From G963667145 sp963676515 [NCBI: Candidatus Cloacimonadota bacterium] (GTDB taxonomy: Bacteria > Cloacimonadota > Cloacimonadia > G963667145): a stretch of DNA of 64,000 bases. The position numbers and the translations under genes were made by a program. Under the pieces are notes generated by a model, which was not told the DNA's origin, made no database searches, and saw only the letters and a list, made by a program, of their open reading frames with translations. Shown piece by piece: positions 16,724 to 26,537 of this stretch. The stretch spans positions 186,001-250,000 of the forward strand of contig OY781061.1 of assembly GCA_963676515.1 (NCBI GenBank), given 5' to 3'. Numbering within the stretch: the stretch's first letter is position 1; every line of letters starts with the position of its first letter.

Positions 16724-17428
16724 TTATATTTTTTCTAAACTTTTAGATTTTATCCAACCCACAAACCCTTGTTCAAGTTTAATCTTACTCCAATCATTCT
16801 CTTGTTGTAGCACAGAAAACTTATTACCCTGGTGTATTGTAAATACCTGCTTATTATCCCCTGATGGTCCGCTATATCCTACCGCTTGCTCTGCCATTAG
16901 CACCGCTTGCCTACTCATCGCTCGGTGTTGATGATAAGTAAAAAATCCAAGCACAAAACAAAGCAAAAGAACAAACACCGCAAAATAAACACTACGAGGA
17001 CGATAAACAGACAAAATCCACAGCAAACCAAAAAGGACAAAACCACTCAGCAAAGCAATTGCCAAAAAATTAAGCGAAAGGAAGCGAACAACCTTCACCC
17101 AAGCTTTCTCTATGGCGGTAAGTTTTGCGGGTTTATCCAGTAGACTTTTTTCTACTATCTGCAAATTTTTCTCTATCTGCCACGAACCAGGGCTGAGCCT
17201 CACAGCACGATGATAGTACAATACAGCTTTCCCCAGCTCCCCAAGGCGATAATAACAATTGCCAATATTGTAATAAACATCAGCATTCTTAGGCAAACTA
17301 AGATACTCCTGCAAAGCCGCTTGGTACTTCTTTTGGGTATAATATTTGCCAGCCAAATCTACAGAGCCAAAAGCAAAGCCAGCTGTAATAAAACAGAAAA
17401 ATAAAACGCTAAATATTATCTTTTTCAT
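16724..17428 (-). CDS. BatE-like TPR and SH3-domain membrane protein
   Basis: 234-aa protein: signal peptide (1-20), one to two TPR units (residues 24-95, with VYYNIGNCYYRLGELGKAVLYYHRA), two TM segments (about 118-137 and 142-161), then a C-terminal SH3-like domain ending VGWIKSKSLEKI. This order matches the BatE proteins of Bacteroides-type aerotolerance operons. Its start overlaps the end of the giant TPR gene by 20 nt, suggesting coupling. No BatA/B/C/D or MoxR gene is in the window, so it may be an isolated paralogue. Role probably an envelope scaffold; inferred. Confidence 0.75.
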   Translation of the reverse strand: MKKIIFSVLFFCFITAGFAFGSVDLAGKYYTQKKYQAALQEYLSLPKNADVYYNIGNCYYRLGELGKAVLYYHRAVRLSPGSWQIEKNLQIVEKSLLDKPAKLTAIEKAWVKVVRFLSLNFLAIALLSGFVLFGLLWILSVYRPRSVYFAVFVLLLCFVLGFFTYHQHRAMSRQAVLMAEQAVGYSGPSGDNKQVFTIHQGNKFSVLQQENDWSKIKLEQGFVGWIKSKSLEKI

Positions 17429-20210
17429 AAGTTAACCCCAACATAAAAGTTATTTTTTTTAGCAAATTTTCAGTCAAGTTATTTTTCACTTTATCAAATA
17501 TTATTTTAGCTTTCCCTGGTTGTTTTAGATAATAGTAGCAATAGATAGCCTTTATGTTTGCTTGTAATACCAACTCTTGTCTATCAGGAAATAAATAAGC
17601 GGTTTTCAAAAATTCTACTACCGCTTTTTGGTACTCCTTTTGTTCATAAAAAAACAGTCCCGAAAGATATCCAGCAGTACTTACTACCTTTTCGTGCTTG
17701 CTGCTAAAGAGCTGATTTATTATTTCATTAGCCTTCACAAAATCTTTTGTCTTGAGAAGATATTCAACTTTGTAGATGTTCGCTTGTTGCAGATACAGCT
17801 GATCGGCAAAAGTGGAGTACTGTGCAAATTTGCTCTGAAAGATAGGGCTTTCGGTCATTGACAAAAACCGTAAATACTCTAACCAAACTTGCTGATTTTG
17901 CCCCTTGAGAGCACCCGCCTGCAACTTGCTCAAAGCACCCAAAGTGTCTTTTTGATTTAACTTTAGCTTCGCCCAATTCAAGACGACTTGCGGATCGTCC
18001 GTCTGGCAAACACTATAAACATTATCGGCTTTCTTGTATTCGCCTAACTCTATGTAATTTTTTGCCAAGAGCAAATTTACCTGCAAATCTTGAGGTCTAA
18101 TAGAAAGGAATTTTTGACACGAATTGACCGCTTTATCGGGCAACTTATTGTTTTGGAAATACTCAATCTCTGTGTGTAGGAGCTGAAGTCTAAAAGCTTT
18201 GTCTTGGGAGCTTGCAAAAAGAGCAGAAAGCTCCTTGGCTACATCTATTGTCGAATCGCAAGCAGCTGCCCACACCAAACCTTCCAAACCCTCTTGCAAA
18301 AGTTTACTCTTGGGCAAGATCAGCTTTTTGTAGTAAACTATCGACTGCAAATAGTCTCCACCGTTGTAGTAGCAGTTGGCTATAGAAAAATGCAAATCGG
18401 GATTTTCCTTTTTTATTTTGCTCTCGTACAAAACGAAGTATTTGACCGCACTCTGGTAATCTTCTTTGGCAAAATAGATGTTGGCGATGTCCAAAAGGTA
18501 ATCTGATGCCTTGTCTTTTTCGTACAACTCTTGGTAAATTTGCAAAGCTTTATCGTACTCTTGTCCATTATAATACACGGAGGCAATCCGAAGATTTACC
18601 TCGGTTTTATTAGCATTTTTAGCTTCCAGAGCTTTTTGATAATTTTCCAGAGCCATCTCTAATTTCTGCTGGTCAAAGTAAATATCACCTTGCAAAAGAT
18701 ATTTTTCATAAAGGTTTACTTTCTTTACTTTTGCCAAATACTCCGCAGCTTTTTTCAAATTTCCCAATTTATAATTGACCGCCGCCAAGCGAGAATAAGC
18801 ACTTTCCGACTTTTCGTATTGCAAAAATTTCAAAAAATAATCGTTCGCCTGTGCAAACTTTTTCTGGGCAAAATCTATTTCACCTAGATAAAAGTAAGAG
18901 CTTGCAACCTTGAGAGATTTGGGAAAGTCGCCTATGACTTTGTGGAAATTTTCTCTAGATTTAGCAAATTTGTCCAAACGATAATTAATCAATCCCAATT
19001 TGTAATAAGCTTGATCGGCAAATTGTTCGCCTTTTTCCAGATAGCCTTGATAAGCAGAAATGGCTAAAACTAAGCTGTCTTGAGCAAATAAGCTCTCTGC
19101 ATATAAAAACAAAGCGTCCGCAAGCAATTGCTTACTAAGAGGATGAGACAAAGATTTCTTGAGATAAAACTCAGATTTTTGGTACTTCTCCAGATTGAAA
19201 TAGTTCCAACCGATAAGGTAGAAGGCAGAACCAGAAAATCTGTGTGAGGGATGATCTTGGACAAACTTTTTCAAATCATAAACGGCGTTCATTGGCGAAA
19301 TTTTCGATTTCATCTTCGCTAAATAGAAACTGCTATTAGCTGCTATTTCGGAGTTTGCCGAGTTTTGCAAAGCAGAAAATATTTTTTTTGCTTCCTCTTC
19401 TTTCTCTTCCGCGAGCAAAGATACCCCTAAATAGAAACGAGCTCGAGGATTTTCCAAATCTTGCAAAATTTCTATGGCTCTTTGGTAATTCGCCAGATTG
19501 TAATGAGCTATACCCAAGACGGTGTTATAGTTGTTTTGCTCTTTGCTCTCCAGATTGGCAAGCTCTACACTAATAGTTATTACCTCTTTATACGACTCAG
19601 CACCCAACAAATAAGACAAATAGTTAAGCAAATTTTTGCCATACTCCTTATCTTTAACCGAGTTCTCTATCTCTGCACGAGCCTTTTCGGGAGATTTTAG
19701 TGCCAAATAGCTCAAAACCAGCTGAGCTCTAGCATAGCCAGTAGGCTTCGCACGCAAAGAGTTTTGACTCTGCACCACACTTTGGATGAAATCTTCCCGA
19801 CGGTAAGCTATCAGGGCTAAATAATAATAAACCTGCTCCTTTTTGCTTTTGTAAGAGTAGCCACTCAATAGCGACTTAGCTTTGGGGAACTCTTGTAAAA
19901 AATAGTAGCATTTGGCTTTCCCTAGACATACCTTGTCGTCGAACTCGGGTAAAAGTTTCTCCACCTCTTGATATTTTTGCAAAGCTTGCTCATAATCTTG
20001 GAGGTTAAAATAAACCTCTGCCAAGAGATATTTGGCTTTAGAACTATGGTCGCCACGAGGATATTTTTGCAAAAACTTCAAAAGCTCGGTTTTGGCAAGA
20101 GAGTAATTTTGATCCGAGCATAAACCCAAAATAAATTGCAAATCTTGCTTTTGTCCTGCAAACAAAGAGAACGCAAAAAAAGCACAAAATAGCAAAGTTA
20201 ATTTTCTCAT
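17409..20210 (-). CDS. Giant exported TPR-repeat protein
   Basis: 933-aa protein starting at MRKLTLLFCAFFAFSLFAG, a signal peptide; AGGAGG stands 8 nt upstream, which decides this start over an in-frame codon 24 nt earlier. Essentially the whole mature protein is tetratricopeptide repeats (20 or more units with patterns such as AKYLLAEVYFNLQDYEQALQ, VNYKLGNLKKAAEYL, ANCYYNGGDYLQSIVYY). No enzymatic motif. Such proteins scaffold periplasmic or outer-membrane complexes. Followed by the BatE-like TPR gene, preceded by rsmA (6-nt gap). Partner unknown. Confidence 0.85.
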   Translation of the reverse strand: MRKLTLLFCAFFAFSLFAGQKQDLQFILGLCSDQNYSLAKTELLKFLQKYPRGDHSSKAKYLLAEVYFNLQDYEQALQKYQEVEKLLPEFDDKVCLGKAKCYYFLQEFPKAKSLLSGYSYKSKKEQVYYYLALIAYRREDFIQSVVQSQNSLRAKPTGYARAQLVLSYLALKSPEKARAEIENSVKDKEYGKNLLNYLSYLLGAESYKEVITISVELANLESKEQNNYNTVLGIAHYNLANYQRAIEILQDLENPRARFYLGVSLLAEEKEEEAKKIFSALQNSANSEIAANSSFYLAKMKSKISPMNAVYDLKKFVQDHPSHRFSGSAFYLIGWNYFNLEKYQKSEFYLKKSLSHPLSKQLLADALFLYAESLFAQDSLVLAISAYQGYLEKGEQFADQAYYKLGLINYRLDKFAKSRENFHKVIGDFPKSLKVASSYFYLGEIDFAQKKFAQANDYFLKFLQYEKSESAYSRLAAVNYKLGNLKKAAEYLAKVKKVNLYEKYLLQGDIYFDQQKLEMALENYQKALEAKNANKTEVNLRIASVYYNGQEYDKALQIYQELYEKDKASDYLLDIANIYFAKEDYQSAVKYFVLYESKIKKENPDLHFSIANCYYNGGDYLQSIVYYKKLILPKSKLLQEGLEGLVWAAACDSTIDVAKELSALFASSQDKAFRLQLLHTEIEYFQNNKLPDKAVNSCQKFLSIRPQDLQVNLLLAKNYIELGEYKKADNVYSVCQTDDPQVVLNWAKLKLNQKDTLGALSKLQAGALKGQNQQVWLEYLRFLSMTESPIFQSKFAQYSTFADQLYLQQANIYKVEYLLKTKDFVKANEIINQLFSSKHEKVVSTAGYLSGLFFYEQKEYQKAVVEFLKTAYLFPDRQELVLQANIKAIYCYYYLKQPGKAKIIFDKVKNNLTENLLKKITFMLGLTYEKDNI

Positions 20211-20240
20211 TTTTATCTTCCTCCTGACTTGCAACGATAC

Positions 20241-21011
20241 TTAAATAATTTCTTTTATCTGAGCAGTCAAATTAACAAAGTCGGCTTCGGTCAACTTCTC
20301 TCCACGCAGAGTAAGGTCAAAGTCTAGCTTTTCCAACTTTTCTTTGGGCAATAGCTGTTTTAAATTCACTCTGAGCATCTTACGACGACTAACAAAAGCC
20401 AAATCAATAATCTTCATAAAAAGTTCTATGTCCACCACTTCGGGGCGGTCTTTCCTCGGTAAAGCTTGGATGACCGCAGAATCCACTCGTGGTTGTGGAT
20501 AAAAGGAGGTTCTGTTGACATCCAGAACTTTCTTTACATCGAAATAGTACTGCATCTTCAAACTTAGTCGTCCGTAAATTTTACTCCCTGCAGATGCCAC
20601 AATCCTCTCTGCCACCTCTTTTTGGATCATTATCGTCAGTGCAGAGAAAAGGTCGATATTTTTTACAACCTTGAACAAAAAAGGCGAAGTGATATTATAA
20701 GGCAAATTGGCAACAATTTTTAAATTCTTGGGGCAAATCTTTCGCCAATCTTGCTTTAAGATATCGCCTTTGACCAGCGTTATTTGTTTGCCAAATTTCT
20801 TTTGCAAATGATCTTGCAAATCATAATCTATCTCAAATACTGTAAGGTTAACTTTTTTTTGCAAAAGAGCTGCGGTAAGCACCCCTTGACCTCCTCCTAT
20901 TTCCCAAACATCATCGCCAGGACTCACTTTGGCACTTTCCACTATTTTGTCTATTACAGACATGTCTTGCAAAAAGTTTTGTCCGAACCTTTTTTTAAAT
21001 TTGTGCTTCAC
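20241..21011 (-). CDS. rsmA: 16S rRNA dimethyladenosine transferase RsmA (KsgA)
   Basis: 256-aa methyltransferase adding two methyl groups to each of two adjacent adenosines near the 3' end of 16S rRNA, using SAM. Motifs: KKRFGQNFLQD at the N-terminus, EIGGGQGVLTAAL (SAM loop), NLPYNITSPFLF (catalytic NLPY). The GTG at 21011 overlaps the cdsA stop in a GTGA arrangement, so I prefer it over the adjacent TTG. Cytoplasmic, acting in late 30S assembly. It sits between cdsA and the TPR gene. Confidence 0.95.
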   Translation of the reverse strand: MKHKFKKRFGQNFLQDMSVIDKIVESAKVSPGDDVWEIGGGQGVLTAALLQKKVNLTVFEIDYDLQDHLQKKFGKQITLVKGDILKQDWRKICPKNLKIVANLPYNITSPFLFKVVKNIDLFSALTIMIQKEVAERIVASAGSKIYGRLSLKMQYYFDVKKVLDVNRTSFYPQPRVDSAVIQALPRKDRPEVVDIELFMKIIDLAFVSRRKMLRVNLKQLLPKEKLEKLDFDLTLRGEKLTEADFVNLTAQIKEII

Positions 21012-21802
21012 CAAGCAAGACCATAATAAGCAAAAGCCAGCAGATAAACTACTGGAGCCACCAAAAGCAAACTGTCAAACCTGTCTATCACTCCTCCGTG
21101 TCCGGGCAAAATGTTTCCGCTGTCTTTCACGCCACAGTCTCTTTTGAAACTAGAAGCAAAAATATCTCCCAGCTGAGCAAATATCCCGATAAACACAGCG
21201 ACCAGCAAGATAAAATTTAGTTCGAGTTGCACAAAGAAAAGAGTAAAAATGTATCCTGTAAGGACACAAAATGAAAATCCCCCTACGAAACCTTCCAGCG
21301 ATTTTTTGGGACTCGCTTTGATTAACCCACGATGTTTGCCGAAAAGCATCCCTACAAAATAAGCAAAAGTGTCTGTAACCCACACCATCACAAGCACCGC
21401 TATGAGCAAAAAGCTCTCTATCTCCCAAATCTTGTAAGCACACCCCAAAAATATTCCCAGATAAATAGCACCTAAAAATCCCACCGCTATGCGATTTATA
21501 CTGCCTTGCAAATCGCCTGCGAGATTGTAAATACCCAAACTCACAAACAAAAGCATAAAAAATAAAGCTGTCCAAAAATAGTAAGAAAGCGAAAAGCTGA
21601 TAAAAATCAACAGATTAAAGAGAACAAAAGCTCTCGGGATTTTTACCCCTTTTTGTGCTGCCATCTTGAGAAATTCCAAACTCCCTACCAACACCATCAC
21701 ACCTAGCAAGCTCAGCAAAAAGTATCCACCTTTGCAAAGCAAAAATAAAAAAATCGGAACACCGACTAAACCGAGCAAAACTCTTTTCATAAAATTATTC
21801 AT
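21008..21802 (-). CDS. cdsA: Phosphatidate cytidylyltransferase CdsA
   Basis: 264-aa integral membrane enzyme making CDP-diacylglycerol from phosphatidate and CTP. The C-terminal CdsA signature is clear: GDIFASSFKRDCGVKDSG followed by LPGHGGVIDRFDS. About seven to eight hydrophobic segments precede it. Preceded by uppS with a 2-nt gap and overlapping rsmA, the common uppS-cdsA order. The start at 21802 has GGAG 10 nt upstream; M5 is an alternative. Confidence 0.95.
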   Translation of the reverse strand: MNNFMKRVLLGLVGVPIFLFLLCKGGYFLLSLLGVMVLVGSLEFLKMAAQKGVKIPRAFVLFNLLIFISFSLSYYFWTALFFMLLFVSLGIYNLAGDLQGSINRIAVGFLGAIYLGIFLGCAYKIWEIESFLLIAVLVMVWVTDTFAYFVGMLFGKHRGLIKASPKKSLEGFVGGFSFCVLTGYIFTLFFVQLELNFILLVAVFIGIFAQLGDIFASSFKRDCGVKDSGNILPGHGGVIDRFDSLLLVAPVVYLLAFAYYGLAW

Positions 21803-21804
21803 TA

Positions 21805-22509
21805 TTATACATCTCCATATCTTCGCTGTCTTTTACTAAAATCTAAAAGAGCTTTCTCGAACTCTTTTGCGTCAAAATCTGGCCATAAAATGGAAGTGAA
21901 CCAAAATTCGCTATAAGCAGATTGCCATAGCAAAAAGTTGGAAATTCTTTTCTCTCCACTCGTCCTGATCAAAAGGTCTAAATCGGGCAATCCTGCAGTA
22001 AATAAATTGCTTTCCAATTCTTGCTTACTTATACTTTTTGCTCCCGCTGCTATTAGTTTGTTGACCGCAGACAAAATCTCATCTTGACCACTATAACCAA
22101 GAGCGATACACAGCACCATCCCGCTGTTGGTCTGGGTAGCATTCACAGCAGCCGTTAGCTCTGCTTGCAAATCCTGAGGAAATCTTTTTAAGTCACCTAT
22201 GATGCGTAAGGCGATGTTTTGCTTTTGCAAATTTGGCAGCTCTTTTTGCAAAAACTTGAGCAACAACTCCATCAAAGCTTTGACTTCTGCTGCTGGTCTC
22301 TTCCAATTTTCAGAAGAAAAAGCGTAAAGAGTCAAGCATTTGAGCCCCACTCTGGCTGCGTACTCCACCGCTTTTTGCACAGCTTTTGCTCCTGCTTTGT
22401 GCCCCAAACTTCTTGGCAACAATCTTTTTTTCGCCCATCTCCCGTTGCCATCCATGATGATGCCCACATGAGCTGGCAAGTTTTCAAAAATAGTAGATTT
22501 AACCGTCAT
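21805..22509 (-). CDS. uppS: Isoprenyl transferase UppS (undecaprenyl diphosphate synthase)
   Basis: 234-aa cis-prenyltransferase making the C55 lipid carrier for peptidoglycan and LPS. Motifs: HVGIIMDGNGRWAKKR (catalytic Asp in DGNGRWA), YAFSSENWKRP, and DLLIRTSGEKRISNFLLWQ (IPP-binding). All key residues are present. Located between dgt (2-nt gap) and cdsA in one apparent operon. Confidence 0.96.
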   Translation of the reverse strand: MTVKSTIFENLPAHVGIIMDGNGRWAKKRLLPRSLGHKAGAKAVQKAVEYAARVGLKCLTLYAFSSENWKRPAAEVKALMELLLKFLQKELPNLQKQNIALRIIGDLKRFPQDLQAELTAAVNATQTNSGMVLCIALGYSGQDEILSAVNKLIAAGAKSISKQELESNLFTAGLPDLDLLIRTSGEKRISNFLLWQSAYSEFWFTSILWPDFDAKEFEKALLDFSKRQRRYGDV

Positions 22510-22511
22510 AA

Positions 22512-23669
22512 CTAATCTTGTAAAATCAAATAGTTTTTCAACTCTTGGTTGAAGTAGCGATCTGTCATCGTGGCGATGAAGTCTACCACTATTTTGGGGT
22601 CTGTGTTAGGATGAAGAGAACTCAGATAATCTTCGCCTTTGCTATTGAGAAAATGCACAAAAATTTTCGAGTCCTTTTTTTCGCTTTGCAAATCTTGCAA
22701 ATATTTATCAAACAAGAGCTTAACTCCCAAATCAATTTTCGTCTGCAAATTTCCGTCAGATCGCAAATAGATATTTTTATAATTAAAATCTTTAAGTATT
22801 TTGAGATAATCGGCGGTATCTCCAGCAAAAGCGATAGCATCTTTTTCCCATGAGCCCAAGATGACACTTCTGATCAAAGCATCTACTATCTGCGAATTTG
22901 TATTTCCTAGATGCTTTACCACCTCGGTAGGCAAATCTTCTCGTGCCATCAGCCCCATCCTGATGGCGTCTTCCACATCTTGACCGATATAAGCGATGGT
23001 GTCTGCCATCCTCACTACGCATCCTTCCAGAGTCGCAGGCATCATATTGCCGCTCTGTCCCTTTTGCTTGGCTTGTATATACGCTTGCAAATCTGTTTCA
23101 GTTTTGTCTCTCATCGGAAAAATTTTTTGTGAATGCACCTCTCCGTCGTGAGAGATGATGCCGTCTCGCACTGCAAAAGTAAGGTTCAACCCTTGCCCTT
23201 TCTTGGCAATTTTGTCCACCACTCGCAGAGATTGAACATTGTGATGAAACTCGCCCAGTCCATAAGCTAAGCCACAAGCAGACAGTGCTTTTTCCCCAGT
23301 ATGACCAAAAGGGGTGTGTCCCAAATCGTGACCAAGCGAGATAGCTTCAGCCAGTTCTTGATTCAATCCTAACATCTTGGCAATAGTTCTGGCGATTTGC
23401 GATACATAAGTAGTGTGCAGACTGCGATTGCTCATCTCTTCATCAAAAAAGTTGGTGAAAGAAAAAACCTGCGTCTTCCCCTGATAGCGACGATACGCAC
23501 CACTGTAGAGGATGCGATCTCTATCCAAAGCAAAGGGAGAACGAAACGATTGCCCGCTCTCCTCTTTCAATCTCTTACTGCTAGCCTGCTCACAGTCAGC
23601 AAAAGGCGAAAAACCCTGACCAGCAGAAACCTTTCTCGCAATCTCTTGCAACTTTTCTGGTTGGGTCAT
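22512..23669 (-). CDS. dgt: dGTP triphosphohydrolase (HD superfamily)
   Basis: 385-aa Dgt-type dNTP triphosphohydrolase. The N-terminal half has RSPFALDRDRILYSGAYRR, then the HD metal motif in LGHDLGHTPFGHTGE, with NRSLHTTYVSQIAR supplying the first His. A further Asp stands in MADTIAYIGQDVED. Relatives cleave dGTP or other dNTPs to deoxynucleoside and triphosphate, controlling dNTP pools; some restrict phage. It sits in a housekeeping operon (parvulin, dgt, uppS, cdsA, rsmA), so I infer a housekeeping role. Ribosome site weak. Confidence 0.92.
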   Translation of the reverse strand: MTQPEKLQEIARKVSAGQGFSPFADCEQASSKRLKEESGQSFRSPFALDRDRILYSGAYRRYQGKTQVFSFTNFFDEEMSNRSLHTTYVSQIARTIAKMLGLNQELAEAISLGHDLGHTPFGHTGEKALSACGLAYGLGEFHHNVQSLRVVDKIAKKGQGLNLTFAVRDGIISHDGEVHSQKIFPMRDKTETDLQAYIQAKQKGQSGNMMPATLEGCVVRMADTIAYIGQDVEDAIRMGLMAREDLPTEVVKHLGNTNSQIVDALIRSVILGSWEKDAIAFAGDTADYLKILKDFNYKNIYLRSDGNLQTKIDLGVKLLFDKYLQDLQSEKKDSKIFVHFLNSKGEDYLSSLHPNTDPKIVVDFIATMTDRYFNQELKNYLILQD

Positions 23670-23674
23670 ACTAT

Positions 23675-24538
23675 TTATAAATATTCAATTTTGGACTTGG
23701 CTCGCAAATCTTCTGTGAGAGCGTCAACGATCACCTTTCCTTGAGCCATCTTCAGCTCTTTGAGAATATGCGTTTTTACCGACTCTAAGTCTAGCTCTTG
23801 CTTGGCTGTTTGCGAATCTTTTTTGATGATATGATAGCCAAACTGCGTCTTCACAGGATCGCTAATCTGACCAACTTCCATCTCGAAGACAACTTTCTCA
23901 AACTCTGGCACCATTTGACCTTTGGCAAAAGTTCCTAGCGAACCGCCCTTCTCTTTGGATGGACAATCAGAATGTTCTCTGGCCTTCTCCAAAAATCCAG
24001 CACCGCCTTTGATCTGGGACAAAACCTTTTCAGCTTTACTTTTAGCCTCTTCTTCACTACAGGTTTGTGTGCCAAACAAAATGTGGCTAGCTCCTACTTT
24101 CTCAGGAACGACCATCTTCTCTTTATTTTTCTCATAATATTTTTGGACATCAGCATCGCTCACTTCAGCTTTCGCCTCTATCTGCGAATCGATAGTTTTG
24201 TGAATCAGCAAATCTTTATGCAAATCGGCACTGAACTTCTCGATAGTCACACCCTCTTTGCCCAAAAGCTCTTGGAATTTATCTTCACCACCAAATCGCG
24301 AATAGTAAACAGCCAATTCTCGCTCTATCTCCGCATCCTCCACTATCAGCTTCCTCTTGCCACCTTCCACGAAAAGCAACCTATTTTGGATAAGCCTATC
24401 AAGCAAAGACCTTACTTGTTTCTCATCAATCTCTTCTGGCTTCTTTTTCTCTTGGTGAGCAAAAGCTCTGAGCACTCTATCCAGATCGACTTGAGTAACC
24501 TCATGTCCATCAACTTTAGCCACTACTTTTTCTGACAT
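23675..24538 (-). CDS. Parvulin-type peptidyl-prolyl isomerase without visible signal peptide
   Basis: 287-aa protein: a SurA-N-like helical region (residues 10-110), then a PpiC/rotamase domain (about 140-235) with SHILFGTQTC, HSDCPSKEKGGSLGTFAKGQMVPEFE and TQFGYHIIK. It starts MSEKVVAKVDGHEV with no hydrophobic leader, unlike periplasmic SurA or PrsA, and AAGGAG supports this start. The ATG overlaps the stop of the preceding 59-aa gene (TGATG), so the two are translationally coupled. A cytoplasmic location is inferred from the missing leader. Confidence 0.88.
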   Translation of the reverse strand: MSEKVVAKVDGHEVTQVDLDRVLRAFAHQEKKKPEEIDEKQVRSLLDRLIQNRLLFVEGGKRKLIVEDAEIERELAVYYSRFGGEDKFQELLGKEGVTIEKFSADLHKDLLIHKTIDSQIEAKAEVSDADVQKYYEKNKEKMVVPEKVGASHILFGTQTCSEEEAKSKAEKVLSQIKGGAGFLEKAREHSDCPSKEKGGSLGTFAKGQMVPEFEKVVFEMEVGQISDPVKTQFGYHIIKKDSQTAKQELDLESVKTHILKELKMAQGKVIVDALTEDLRAKSKIEYL

Positions 24539-24717
24539 CAATTCTCCTTACACATTACCACATTGACCATGCCTACACGGTCGTTGCCCATACCTTTGTA
24601 ATCTTTTTCCACTTCACCAGGAACGATGGTACAAAGTGTATAACCCTCATCTGCTCTTTCGTTCAAAAATTTTTCCAACTTAGTTACAAACAAATTTTTT
24701 TCTACAATATATTCCAT
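24538..24717 (-). CDS. Small DUF4177-like protein (59 aa)
   Basis: 59-aa protein, starting MEYIVEKNLFVTKLEKFLNE and ending VVMCKEN. The plan (an N-terminal beta strand, a helix ending in LNERADEGYTL, then a strand carrying CTIVPG) resembles DUF4177-type small proteins. AAGGAG stands 5 nt before the ATG, and the stop overlaps the parvulin start in TGATG. Both make it a real gene despite its size. It is the first gene after aspS. No function known to me; a binding or adaptor role is only a guess. Confidence 0.8.
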   Translation of the reverse strand: MEYIVEKNLFVTKLEKFLNERADEGYTLCTIVPGEVEKDYKGMGNDRVGMVNVVMCKEN

Positions 24718-24752
24718 TTACACTCCTTAATCCCACATCTTGTGAAACTTTG

Positions 24753-26519
24753 TTATTTTTTCTTTTTAATCTCAATTCCTAACTCTTCCAGCTGAGAGGT
24801 ATCCACCTCGGAAGGAGATTGACTCATCAAATCCACCGCTTTCAGGGTCTTGGGAAAGGCTATCACATCTCTGATAGAAGCAGCTTTGGTCATAATCATC
24901 ACCAATCTATCTATCCCCGGAGCGATACCTCCGTGTGGCGGTGTGCCATACTTCAGTGCCTCGAGGAAAAAGCCAAACTTTTGCTCCAGCTCCTCTTGCC
25001 CGAAGCCCAGCAGGTCGAAGATTTTCTTCTGAATATCCGCCCTGTGACATCTGATGCTGCCAGAGCTAATCTCCATCCCATTACACACCAAATCGTAAAG
25101 CATCCCCTCTATCTTGCCATAATCGGCTTCATTCTCGAAATATTGCAGATGCTCCTGCTTGGGATGCGTAAACATATGGTGGCAAGCCACCCATTTTTCG
25201 TCGTTCTCATCGTATTCAAAAAGAGGGAAATCTGTAATCCACGCAAAAGCAAAACGGTCGTCATCACAAAGACCCAGCTGTTTACCCAGCTTCCTGCGGA
25301 CTCCATCCAGCACTTTGCACACGACCTTGTCTGTGTCGCTGGCATAGAAGATAAGATCACCGTCTTGGGCTTCGCTCACTCGGAGTATCTCACTTTGCTC
25401 AGAGCTACTCAGAAATTTAGCGACACCGCCTTCCAGCTGGTCACCGACCACTTTGGTGTGTGCCAACCCTTTACCACCCAGATGCTGTGCCAAAGCGACG
25501 AACTCATCTATCTGCTTGCGAGAGTACGCACTACAGCCCGTAGCCACTACCGCACGGACAGAACCACCACTCTGCAGAGCAGAGGCGAACACTTTGAATT
25601 CACTGTTTTGCAAAACTGCACTTAGATTTTTGAGTTTCATCCCAAAACGCATATCTGGCTTATCGCTACCATAATCTTCCATCGCCTGCTTGTAGGTAAG
25701 TCGTGGGAAATCAGCTAGTTTTACACACAAAATTTCTTGGAAAAGATGTTGAAAAAGTTGCTCATTGATAGAAAAAATATCTTCCTGCGTAACAAAGCTC
25801 ATCTCCATATCCAGCTGAGTAAACTCTGGCTGACGATCCGCCCGCAAATCTTCGTCGCGGAAGCATTTAGCTATCTGATAATATTTGTCAAAACCCGAAA
25901 TCATTAAAAGTTGCTTGTATATCTGAGGCGACTGAGGCAAAGCAAAAAACTTCCCGTGCTGCAATCGCGATGGCACCAAGTAGTCTCGAGCTCCCTCGGG
26001 CGTGCTCTTCATCAAAATGGGCGTCTCTATCTCCAAAAACCCTTGTCCATCCAAAAAAGCACGGATCTTGCTGATAATCTTGGATCTGGTCTTGATTATC
26101 CTTTGCAATGACGGACGCCTAAGGTCTAAGTAACGATATTTGAGTCTGATGTCCTCGTCTGCCATCGTGCCTTCATTCACCTGCATCGGCAGCTCTGGAG
26201 CAGTATTCAGGAGCAAAATGTCGCTTGCCAGCACTTCTACTTCGCTCGTGCTATTACCTTTGCTCTGCACTACGCCTTTGAGCCAGATCACATATTCGGC
26301 TCGCAAACTTTCCACTTTGGCAAAATCTGCAAAAGTACCCGAGTCGAAAACCACCTGCACAATTCCTGACACATCACGCATCTGCACAAAGATCAGCTTA
26401 CCCAAATCGCGACGACGATGCACCCATCCGCACAGACATATCTCTTGCCCTATGAGTGCATTATCCAACTTCCCACAATAGTGAGTTCTTTTATTATCTT
26501 TCAAGAAATCCAAATTCAC
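24753..26519 (-). CDS. aspS: Aspartyl-tRNA synthetase
   Basis: 588-aa class II synthetase charging tRNA-Asp. N-terminal OB fold ([20 protein letters not shown]), class II motif 2 ([23 protein letters not shown]), a bacterial-type GAD insertion in the middle, and motif 3 ([12 protein letters not shown]). Length fits bacterial AspRS. GTG start at 26519 with AGAGGTG upstream. The enzyme is complete; whether it is discriminating or also charges tRNA-Asn cannot be decided here. The 59-aa gene and parvulin follow. Confidence 0.96.
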   Translation of the reverse strand: MNLDFLKDNKRTHYCGKLDNALIGQEICLCGWVHRRRDLGKLIFVQMRDVSGIVQVVFDSGTFADFAKVESLRAEYVIWLKGVVQSKGNSTSEVEVLASDILLLNTAPELPMQVNEGTMADEDIRLKYRYLDLRRPSLQRIIKTRSKIISKIRAFLDGQGFLEIETPILMKSTPEGARDYLVPSRLQHGKFFALPQSPQIYKQLLMISGFDKYYQIAKCFRDEDLRADRQPEFTQLDMEMSFVTQEDIFSINEQLFQHLFQEILCVKLADFPRLTYKQAMEDYGSDKPDMRFGMKLKNLSAVLQNSEFKVFASALQSGGSVRAVVATGCSAYSRKQIDEFVALAQHLGGKGLAHTKVVGDQLEGGVAKFLSSSEQSEILRVSEAQDGDLIFYASDTDKVVCKVLDGVRRKLGKQLGLCDDDRFAFAWITDFPLFEYDENDEKWVACHHMFTHPKQEHLQYFENEADYGKIEGMLYDLVCNGMEISSGSIRCHRADIQKKIFDLLGFGQEELEQKFGFFLEALKYGTPPHGGIAPGIDRLVMIMTKAASIRDVIAFPKTLKAVDLMSQSPSEVDTSQLEELGIEIKKKK

Positions 26520-26537
26520 TTAGAACACCTCTATTTA

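Noticed and set aside
24819-25625. 268-codon plus-strand frame opposite aspS
   Set aside because: AspS motifs 2 and 3 fall in the same interval on the minus strand.
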